Assembly: GCF_003946325.1 (NCBI RefSeq)
Contig: NZ_RHNT01000006.1
Location: forward strand, 1-64,000
Direction of reading: 5' to 3'
DNA from: Companilactobacillus furfuricola
GTDB taxonomy: Bacteria > Bacillota > Bacilli > Lactobacillales > Lactobacillaceae
Length of the DNA: 64,000 nt
Positions within the stretch are counted from its first letter, which is position 1. Every line of letters begins with the position of its first letter. The notes beneath the pieces are model-generated. The model searched no databases, was not told the DNA's origin, and was given only the letters and a program-made list of their open reading frames with translations. A program made the translations under genes and the position numbers. This document shows positions 57,125-64,000 of this stretch, in pieces.

Positions 57125-57405
57125 TAGAGCACCTCGCATTCGGATTTAAGTGTAACATAACAATCCGGGCGTGTCATTTAAAATGACGCTAGGAATGCAA
57201 TTGTCTAACTGGATGGTTGGAAGTAATGGGTTTAACAAGTGAGTCCGGTCAAGACATACTATCAAAACAATATCATTCGGACCCATCTCTGGATAATATG
57301 AACAATTTAATAACAGAGTAAAAATTCGATTGCAACAAATTATGCTTCCATTAATTTCAAATAAGGGTACACTAAATTTAAACTAATACATCGAGGAAAT
57401 TAACA
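57125..57405. other. intergenic region between rapZ and the second CPA1 gene
   Basis: No gene. The short palindrome GTCATTTAAAATGAC (57173-57187) lies close to rapZ and could be an operator. The rest is AT-rich with a possible promoter for the antiporter near 57360-57385. Confidence 0.4.
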
Positions 57406-59382
57406 TTGAATACAGTCTTTTCAATTCTCCTGATAATTGCCGCCGTCATAGTTGCTAATGCCGTCTTTGATAAATTTCAACTAGTCCCAGTGGCATTTCT
57501 TCAAATTGCTGCTGGATTGATCTTAGCAATTTTTCCGTTATATCAACACTTTGAATTAGAACCAGAGATATTCATGCTAGTCATCATCTCAATGCTAATG
57601 TTTAACGATGGTCAAAATACTAGTCTGAATCGCCTGACTAGAAATTTTAGTACAACTTTTTCGCTCGCAGTCGAATTAGCAATTGTCTCCATTCTTGTCA
57701 TTGGTGCTATTACTCACTTCTTTTTACCAAAATTCAGCATCGCTCTTTGCTTTGCTTTAGGTGCAATAATTGTTCCGACCGATGCAGTAGCTGTTTCTTC
57801 GATTACTTCCAAAGTCTTGGTTCCTAAAGATGTAATGTCTACGTTGGAAAATGAGTCTCTCTTTAATGACGCATCAGGTATCGTAGCACTGAATTTAGCG
57901 ACTGCTGCAGTTATTACGGGTCAGTTTTCTGTATGGGCAGGAGTTGTAGATTTCTTATATGTTTTCTTCGGTGGAATAATCGTGGGTACCATCTTAGGAA
58001 CATTAATAATCTCCTTAAGAGTTAGATTTATCAACCATCATATGGATGCACCTTCCGTAATGGTCCCTTATACTTTGATGACACCTTTTGTAGTCTATTT
58101 GATAGCGGAAGCAGTTGATGTATCTGGAATTTTAGCGGTTGTCATGACGGGACTTCTACATGGAGTCCAACAAGAACGATTGCGGTTAACATCTTCCCGA
58201 TTGCAAATAGTCATGAACACCACTTGGTCAGTCTTTGCCTCTATCTTAAATGGCATCGTATTCGTTTTACTAGGTTTATCATTACCCCGTGTTATTCACG
58301 ATTTATCTCATCGCGGAACTAGTTCTATTTTCACATTAGTCGTTATCGGGATTGTTCTCTACCTGGCTATGACAATTATTCGTTTTCTTTGGATTCAATC
58401 AGGTTTTGCTAGGATCGAATCAACCAACGATCACGACAGAAAAATGAATAGTTTGGTTGCAGCTCTCAGTGGTGTACATGGAACTATCACATTATCATTA
58501 GCTTTCTCGTTGCCGTTAACATTAAGCAGTCGTCCCTTCACTTACCGTACGGATATAATTTTCATTGCCACTGTTGTAATACTTACGAGCTTGATTATCC
58601 CGACGCTGATATTACCGCAGATGCTACCGAAAAAAATCGATCACTATTCGCAGACTGAATTGGCCAAAGCTAAAAGTGAAATGGTCACTGATTCCATCAA
58701 TAATTTAACGGCTAAACATCCCGACTCTCCAGCTGTCGGCCAGGTAATAAGTATTTTGGATGGCCAACGAGTAGTCCAAACACAGGTCGACCACGGTCAA
58801 TTAAATGAAATATTCAACCGTTGCTTTGATATAGAGGCTGACTTTATTCAAGAATTAGTAGATGAGAATCAAATCGATCAAAGAACAGCTGATTTCTATA
58901 TGAGAATAACTCAAAAGACAATCTTTCTAAATCAGCAGCATGTAAGAAAAAGAATTTGGTGGTTCATCAAATTCCAGTTGATCAGTCATTTTTCACTGAG
59001 TAAGCGTGCGCGTGAAAACCGTCTGGAACAAAAGGCTCAAATCGCCAAACTCTCATCTGAAGAAATCATGACTCAGCGTTCTCAATTTTGGTTAAAGTTT
59101 TCTACTTTTGAACAGCAGCTTCACCTTAAAATTACTCAGTTTTTGAATCAAGCAAGCAATGGTCCCAATGCTGCTGAAGTCAGCGTTGTCAGTCGTGCTT
59201 ACGATGAGAGACATCGACGTTTGACTGGGAACAATAAATACGTTGAAGAACAAAATGAATTATTGATCCAAGCATTTCAACAAGAATATAATTTTATTCA
59301 ATTGCAATCTAACAAAAAAATTTACAGTAATGCTTTAAGTAATGCTTTATACGAACAAATATCGACAGATCAATTAGTTTAA
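57406..59382 (+). CDS. CPA1-family Na+(K+)/H+ antiporter, second
   Basis: The 658-residue protein has about 12 transmembrane helices with VPTDAVAVSSI and ENESLFNDASGIV, the ion-binding motifs of the family, then a cytosolic helical tail of about 240 residues. It begins at TTG 57406 with GAGG upstream. It differs from the first CPA1 protein in both motifs and tail. It lies alone between rapZ and a convergent SLAP-domain gene. Confidence 0.88.
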   Translation: MNTVFSILLIIAAVIVANAVFDKFQLVPVAFLQIAAGLILAIFPLYQHFELEPEIFMLVIISMLMFNDGQNTSLNRLTRNFSTTFSLAVELAIVSILVIGAITHFFLPKFSIALCFALGAIIVPTDAVAVSSITSKVLVPKDVMSTLENESLFNDASGIVALNLATAAVITGQFSVWAGVVDFLYVFFGGIIVGTILGTLIISLRVRFINHHMDAPSVMVPYTLMTPFVVYLIAEAVDVSGILAVVMTGLLHGVQQERLRLTSSRLQIVMNTTWSVFASILNGIVFVLLGLSLPRVIHDLSHRGTSSIFTLVVIGIVLYLAMTIIRFLWIQSGFARIESTNDHDRKMNSLVAALSGVHGTITLSLAFSLPLTLSSRPFTYRTDIIFIATVVILTSLIIPTLILPQMLPKKIDHYSQTELAKAKSEMVTDSINNLTAKHPDSPAVGQVISILDGQRVVQTQVDHGQLNEIFNRCFDIEADFIQELVDENQIDQRTADFYMRITQKTIFLNQQHVRKRIWWFIKFQLISHFSLSKRARENRLEQKAQIAKLSSEEIMTQRSQFWLKFSTFEQQLHLKITQFLNQASNGPNAAEVSVVSRAYDERHRRLTGNNKYVEEQNELLIQAFQQEYNFIQLQSNKKIYSNALSNALYEQISTDQLV

Positions 59383-59431
59383 GTCCAATCTGTTGGATCA
59401 GAAGATTAGTTTGAAATTTATTGTTACATAC

Positions 59432-59468
59432 AAAAAGTCCTTTTCAGAATTCTGAGAAGGACTTTTTT
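59432..59468. terminator. bidirectional terminator between CPA1 and SLAP-domain genes
   Basis: AAAAGTCCTT and AAGGACTTTT arms with inner TTCAGAATTCTGA, flanked by A and T runs; it lies between convergent genes and overlaps the SLAP-domain stop codon. Confidence 0.88.
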
Positions 59469-60057
59469 AATAGGATGTAACTGAATTTGTATAGACAATT
59501 GGATCAATATCGTCAGAGCTGACCCACTCATCGGTCGAAACACGATAGTAATGAACTATTGCTTTGGTATTATCCGCAGGATAGACATTGATCGTACGAT
59601 CTGTTTGCCAGCTAGAATTAGGTGCTAGACTGCGACCAGATATTTTCTTTAAATTGTGGTTATACAATGGTGCCGGTGTTCTAGTAGCTATTTTAGCAAC
59701 CCCATTGAAGGTTCCATACAAATATCCAGCATCAGCAGGTAAAAATTCGTCAGTGGATACTTGGAAATAAGTTGAACCATCATTTCTGAATAATTCAGAG
59801 CCAACTTTCCAATCACTGCCTTGACTTAATTCTCTAGAACTGAGTGACCCAATTTTACTATAAAGCTTGGCGCTATTCGAAGTTACCTCAACGGCAGTAT
59901 TTTCTACTGGCGTGATTGTTTTAACTCCATTTTGATTACTATTTGTTGCAATTGTTTTATCGTTTCCCGTTGCAGCGAAAACTTGCGTGTCTGTCACTGC
60001 CCCAGTTAAAAGAGATATTATTAGTGCAGCAATTAATCCTGGATTGAAAAATTTCAT
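59467..60057 (-). CDS. secreted protein with two SLAP-type cell-wall-binding domains
   Basis: The 196-residue protein has a signal peptide (MKFFNPGLIAALIISLL, cleavage probably after VFAA) and two SLAP-like repeats, recognisable by YFQVSTDEFLPADAGYLY (about 93-112) and YYRVSTDEWVSSDDIDPI (about 168-186). Such domains bind secondary cell-wall polymers in lactobacilli and attach S-layer or surface proteins. It has no catalytic domain, so it may be a surface-layer-associated or anchoring protein. Monocistronic, with a GGGAGG-type site before the ATG. Confidence 0.82.
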   Translation of the reverse strand: MKFFNPGLIAALIISLLTGAVTDTQVFAATGNDKTIATNSNQNGVKTITPVENTAVEVTSNSAKLYSKIGSLSSRELSQGSDWKVGSELFRNDGSTYFQVSTDEFLPADAGYLYGTFNGVAKIATRTPAPLYNHNLKKISGRSLAPNSSWQTDRTINVYPADNTKAIVHYYRVSTDEWVSSDDIDPIVYTNSVTSY

Positions 60058-60180
60058 GTTAATTCCCTCCCAAGATTATGATTGCACAAATTAGTCATCA
60101 TGATCAAAAAAAATTTAAATTAAAAAAGCCCATGTGACTTTTTTAATTAAGACTAGAAATCAACTCATTCCCTTGTGACA

Positions 60181-63045
60181 CTATTTTGTTTCATTTTTCA
60201 GTGCATCTTTAGTTCTTTGAGTATCTCGCTTCAAAATTGGAGCTAAATACTGTCCGGTATAGCTTTCTTTGACTTGGGCAACTTTTTCAGGGGTTCCTGT
60301 GGCAACGATTTGGCCACCACCTTCACCACCATCAGGGCCAAGATCAATGATCCAGTCAGCATTCTTGATCACATCGAGGTTATGTTCGATTACTAAAACG
60401 GTGTTACCTTCATCAACTAACCGTTGTAAAACATCTAGCAAACGTTTGATATCATCAGTATGCAGTCCAGTCGTAGGTTCATCTAAAATGTAGAAGTTCT
60501 TACCATTAGACCGTTTGTACAATTCAGAAGCTAGTTTCATTCTTTGAGCTTCACCACCAGATAATTGTGTGGCGGATTGTCCTAATGAAACATATCCCAA
60601 ACCAACATCGACAATAGTCTGTAATTTCCGTTTGATCCGAGGGATATTGCTGAAAAAGTCCAAAGCTTCTGAAACTTTCATATCAAGAACTTCGGCGATG
60701 TTCTTGCCCTTGTATGTAACTTCAAGTGTTTCCGAATTATAGCGAGTCCCATGACAAACTTCGCATGGAACATAAACATCAGGCAAAAAGTTCATTTCGA
60801 TCTTAATGATCCCATCGCCACGACAATTTTCACAACGTCCACCTTTGATATTGAAGGAGAATCTTCCCTTCTTATATCCACGCAATTTGGCTTCATTAGT
60901 TTGTGAGAATAAGTCCCGAATATCATCAAAGACTCCGGTATATGTAGCCGGATTACTTCTTGGCGTTCGACCGATCGGACTTTGATCAATGGCGATCATC
61001 TTATCGAGATTCTCATAACCCTTGATACTCTTGTACTTCCCGGGCTTTTGAGAATTGTGATTCATCTTCTGTGCTAAAGCCCGTTTCAAGATCATGTTAA
61101 CTAAAGTTGACTTCCCTGATCCAGAAACTCCGGTAACTAGAGTGAATTTACCTAATGGGAACTTAACATTCAAATTCTTTAAGTTATTTTCACTGGCACC
61201 TTTGATTTCGACAAATTCACCATTACCTTTACGACGGTTCAAAGGAACTGGAACAAATTTCTTACCTGATAAATATTGTCCCGTTAATGACTTAGGGTTC
61301 TTTTCAACTTCTTCTGGCGTTCCAGTCGCAACGATACGTCCACCATTTTCACCCGCACCTGGTCCAACATCGATCAAATAATCAGCGGCTCTCATCGTAT
61401 CTTCATCATGCTCGACCACGATCAAAGTATTACCTAAATCACGCATCTTCTTCAAAGAACTGATCAGACGATCATTATCCCGTTGATGTAATCCGATCGA
61501 AGGCTCATCCAAAATGTACATAACACCAGATAAATTAGAGCCGATCTGCGTTGCTAATCTAATCCGTTGAGCTTCTCCACCGGACAAAGTTCCGGCTGAA
61601 CGAGATAATGTCAAATAATCCAAACCAACGTTGATCAAAAAAGCCAGACGATCTCTAACTTCTTTTAAAATCGGTTTAGCGATGACGGTATTTTGTTCGC
61701 CTAACTTAACTGCCTTGAAAAATGGTAATGAATCCTTGATCGATAGATCAGAAGCTTCAGCAATATCTTTTCCAGAGATCTTTACAGCCAAAGCCTTCCG
61801 ATTCAATCGTTTACCGTGACAAGCTGGACAAGTTAATTCAGTCATATACTTACGCATAACTTCACGTGTAAAGTCACTGCTAGTTTCATGATAACGACGG
61901 TTAACGTTTGGGATAACTCCTTCAAATGGCACATCAACGTCACGAACACTACCAAAATCATTTTCATAATGGAAGTGGAACATCTTGCCATTTGACCCAT
62001 TCAAAATCAAATCTTGTTCACGCTTAGAAAGCTTATTGAATGGCGTATCCATGTTGATTTTAAATTCTTTGGCAGCTTGAGCCAACATTTGAGGATAGTA
62101 TTGCGAACTAATAGGATTCCAAGGTGCAATAGCCCCATCAGCTAAACTCTTACTACGATCAGGGATAACTAAATCTTCATCAACTTCTAGCTTCATCCCT
62201 AGACCGTCACAAACATCACAAGCACCAAATGGCGCATTGAAAGAAAATAGTCTTGGCTCCAGTTCACCAACTGTGAATCCACAAATTGGACAAGCATTTT
62301 TTTCGGAAAAGACCATCATATCTTGACCAATTACATCTACATTCATATATCCATCAGACAGGCGCAGTGCTGCTTCAACTGAATCAGTCAATCGAGATTT
62401 GATGTGGTCGTTAATTACGATCCGGTCAACTACAACATCAATATCGTGTTTCTTGTTCTTATCTAACTCAATATCTTCACTAATATCATGGAGCTCGCCA
62501 TCAACTCGTACTCTGACATAACCTTGCTTTTGAATTTGTGTGAGAGCTTTCTTGTGTTGGCCTTTTTTAGAACGAATAACTGGTGATAAGACTTGCAGTT
62601 TAGTTCCTTCATCAAGTTTCAAAATAGCATCAACCATTTGTTGCGCCGACTGACTAGTAATGACTGTTCCGTCATTAGGACAAATTGGCGTCCCTACTCT
62701 GGCCCAAAGCAATCGCAAATAATCGTTGATCTCAGTTACCGTACCCACAGTTGATCGTGGATTCTTTGAAGTTGTTTTCTGATCGATCGAAATTGCTGGG
62801 CTCAAACCATCGATCGAATCGACATCAGGTTTATCCATTTGTCCTAAAAATTGTCTAGCATATGACGAAAGACTCTCGACATAACGTCTTTGTCCTTCAG
62901 CATATAAAGTATCAAAAGCTAATGAACTTTTCCCAGATCCAGATAAACCAGTCATAACTACTAATTTATCCCGAGGAATCGTTACATTAACATTCTTTAA
63001 ATTATGAGCACGTGCCCCATGAATTATTATTTTATCATTCAGCAT
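60181..63045 (-). CDS. uvrA: UvrABC system protein A
   Basis: The 954-residue housekeeping excinuclease subunit A recognises DNA lesions in nucleotide excision repair. It has two ABC ATPase domains: Walker [21 protein letters not shown] and [12 protein letters not shown], signatures [12 protein letters not shown] and [12 protein letters not shown], Walker [11 protein letters not shown] and [10 protein letters not shown], and zinc fingers CPICGF and [16 protein letters not shown]. It starts 2 bp after uvrB in the usual uvrBA operon. Unlike the UvrA-like gene at the left edge, it is intact. Confidence 0.98.
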   Translation of the reverse strand: MLNDKIIIHGARAHNLKNVNVTIPRDKLVVMTGLSGSGKSSLAFDTLYAEGQRRYVESLSSYARQFLGQMDKPDVDSIDGLSPAISIDQKTTSKNPRSTVGTVTEINDYLRLLWARVGTPICPNDGTVITSQSAQQMVDAILKLDEGTKLQVLSPVIRSKKGQHKKALTQIQKQGYVRVRVDGELHDISEDIELDKNKKHDIDVVVDRIVINDHIKSRLTDSVEAALRLSDGYMNVDVIGQDMMVFSEKNACPICGFTVGELEPRLFSFNAPFGACDVCDGLGMKLEVDEDLVIPDRSKSLADGAIAPWNPISSQYYPQMLAQAAKEFKINMDTPFNKLSKREQDLILNGSNGKMFHFHYENDFGSVRDVDVPFEGVIPNVNRRYHETSSDFTREVMRKYMTELTCPACHGKRLNRKALAVKISGKDIAEASDLSIKDSLPFFKAVKLGEQNTVIAKPILKEVRDRLAFLINVGLDYLTLSRSAGTLSGGEAQRIRLATQIGSNLSGVMYILDEPSIGLHQRDNDRLISSLKKMRDLGNTLIVVEHDEDTMRAADYLIDVGPGAGENGGRIVATGTPEEVEKNPKSLTGQYLSGKKFVPVPLNRRKGNGEFVEIKGASENNLKNLNVKFPLGKFTLVTGVSGSGKSTLVNMILKRALAQKMNHNSQKPGKYKSIKGYENLDKMIAIDQSPIGRTPRSNPATYTGVFDDIRDLFSQTNEAKLRGYKKGRFSFNIKGGRCENCRGDGIIKIEMNFLPDVYVPCEVCHGTRYNSETLEVTYKGKNIAEVLDMKVSEALDFFSNIPRIKRKLQTIVDVGLGYVSLGQSATQLSGGEAQRMKLASELYKRSNGKNFYILDEPTTGLHTDDIKRLLDVLQRLVDEGNTVLVIEHNLDVIKNADWIIDLGPDGGEGGGQIVATGTPEKVAQVKESYTGQYLAPILKRDTQRTKDALKNETK

Positions 63046-63047
63046 AC

Positions 63048-64000
63048 TTAATCCATTTCCGCCTTTAATTCTAGAATTGTATCACGAAGATTGGCAGCCC
63101 CTTCGAAATCAAGCTTCTTCGCTGCTGATTCCATTTGATCAGTCAAATTACTGATCAATTCGTTCTTTTGCTTCTTCGTCATATTTTCAAAGTCTAAATT
63201 CTCTTCAGTGATCTGTTCCTTCTCAGATTCAGAATTATCAACTTTGTGGAACATTGAGATAGCATCCCTGATCGGCTTAACGATAGTCTTAGGAGTAATA
63301 TTGTGTTCCTTGTTGAAAGCCATTTGGATCTCACGACGATGAGCAGTCTTATCGATAGCTGCCTTCATCGACTCAGTCACACTATCCGCATACATGATAA
63401 CTTTACCATGTTCGTTTCTAGATGCACGACCAATGATCTGAACCAATGATAGTTCAGCTCTTAAAAAGCCTTCCTTGTCAGCATCCAAGATCGCGATCAA
63501 CGAAACTTCAGGAACATCGATCCCTTCACGAAGTAAATTGATCCCGATCAAAACATCGAATTTCCCTAAACGGAGATCACGGATGATCTGCGAGCGCTCG
63601 ATCGTTTTAATATCACTGTGCAAATACCGGACTTTAATCCCAAGATCCTTGAAGTAATCCGTTAGATCTTCAGCCATTTTCTTAGTCAAAGTCGTGACAA
63701 AGACCCGCTCGTGCTTCTCGACTCGATCATTGATCTCGGCAACTAGATCATCGATCTGTCCCATGATAGGCCGTACTTCAATTTCCGGATCTAACAAGCC
63801 GGTCGGCCGAATTATCTGTTTAACAACGTCATTCGTCCGTTCTAATTCATAAGGACCAGGTGTAGCAGAAACATACATGATCCGATTAACATGTTTTTCA
63901 AATTCTTCTAATCGCAAAGGACGGTTGTCAAGTGCACTAGGTAATCTGAATCCGTAGTTGACTAACATTTGCTTTCTAGCACGGTCACCATTATACATCC
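63048..64000 (-). CDS. uvrB: UvrABC system protein B, 3' part
   Basis: This is the C-terminal half (316 residues visible) of the excinuclease subunit B; the 5' half lies beyond the window. Helicase motifs V and VI are present ([24 protein letters not shown] and QIIGRASRN), followed by the UVR domain that contacts UvrA and UvrC ([26 protein letters not shown]). It is followed by uvrA after 2 bp. Confidence 0.96.
   Translation of the reverse strand, partial: MYNGDRARKQMLVNYGFRLPSALDNRPLRLEEFEKHVNRIMYVSATPGPYELERTNDVVKQIIRPTGLLDPEIEVRPIMGQIDDLVAEINDRVEKHERVFVTTLTKKMAEDLTDYFKDLGIKVRYLHSDIKTIERSQIIRDLRLGKFDVLIGINLLREGIDVPEVSLIAILDADKEGFLRAELSLVQIIGRASRNEHGKVIMYADSVTESMKAAIDKTAHRREIQMAFNKEHNITPKTIVKPIRDAISMFHKVDNSESEKEQITEENLDFENMTKKQKNELISNLTDQMESAAKKLDFEGAANLRDTILELKAEMD

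Noticed and set aside
60119-60146. Terminator for uvrA
   Set aside because: TTAAAAAAG/CTTTTTTAA is an inverted repeat but almost purely A-T, with a 9-nt loop; too weak to call with confidence.

Overview
The window looks like a chromosomal segment of an AT-rich, low-GC Gram-positive bacterium of the family Lactobacillaceae. Gene content and order support this: the cggR-gap-pgk-tpiA-eno glycolytic block, rapZ-yvcK-whiA, secG-est-rnr-smpB, cdaA-cdaR-glmM, ung-pta-tsaE, and a comG cluster running into a YtxK-type methyltransferase and ackA. A SLAP-domain surface protein, an oleate hydratase and a long AdhE fit a heterofermentative or facultative lactobacillus. A Companilactobacillus-like species is my guess, not something the sequence proves. 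I see no prophage, insertion sequence, CRISPR array or plasmid gene.

Layout. 1-3.4 kb: the end of a broken UvrA-like ABC protein gene, a secreted glycerophosphodiesterase, and two tandem copies of a structured repeat (family A). 3.4-18.5 kb: adhE, nagB, oleate hydratase plus a 35-residue membrane peptide, then ackA, methyltransferase and comG genes (comGB and comGD disrupted), yebC, a VanZ-like gene and a permease. 18.9-27.6 kb: glmS, glmM, cdaR, cdaA, a CPA1 antiporter and murB, all serving cell-wall precursor supply and c-di-AMP or ion homeostasis. 27.7-33.1 kb: DNA repair and exonucleases, tsaE, pta, ung, a HAD phosphatase. 33.1-34.0 kb: two inverted copies of family A. 34.0-42.3 kb: GNAT, TetR, smpB-rnr-est-secG, a ClC channel and an oxidoreductase. 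42.4-48.1 kb: central glycolysis with its repressor CggR. 48.2-54.2 kb: tRNA-Arg, a membrane acyltransferase, a MarR/MFS pair, clpP, a second MFS pump, and two copies of a second structured repeat (family B). 54.2-64 kb: whiA-yvcK-rapZ, a second CPA1 antiporter, a SLAP-domain protein, uvrA and the 3' half of uvrB.

Regulation visible in the DNA: a TTGG-N6-CCAA operator on the nagB promoter whose core (ACTATACCA) recurs twice in the glmS leader, implying one amino-sugar repressor acting on both directions of the GlcN6P step; a CggR-type operator in the cggR leader; a one-mismatch CIRCE element before clpP; a cre site upstream of adhE; and a strikingly symmetric overlapping divergent promoter between the MFS pump and marR.

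The most unusual content is the two families of intergenic structured repeats. Family A (four copies, two tandem and two inverted) keeps an almost invariant core of about 34 nt inside a multi-branched fold whose outer stem is a 15-20 bp perfect helix of different sequence in each intact copy. Family B (two copies and one truncated end) follows stop codons and also shows compensatory stem changes. Both carry a GGA/GGA symmetric internal loop near the base of the outer stem. I do not recognise either family; they could be structured RNAs or hairpin-based non-autonomous mobile elements.
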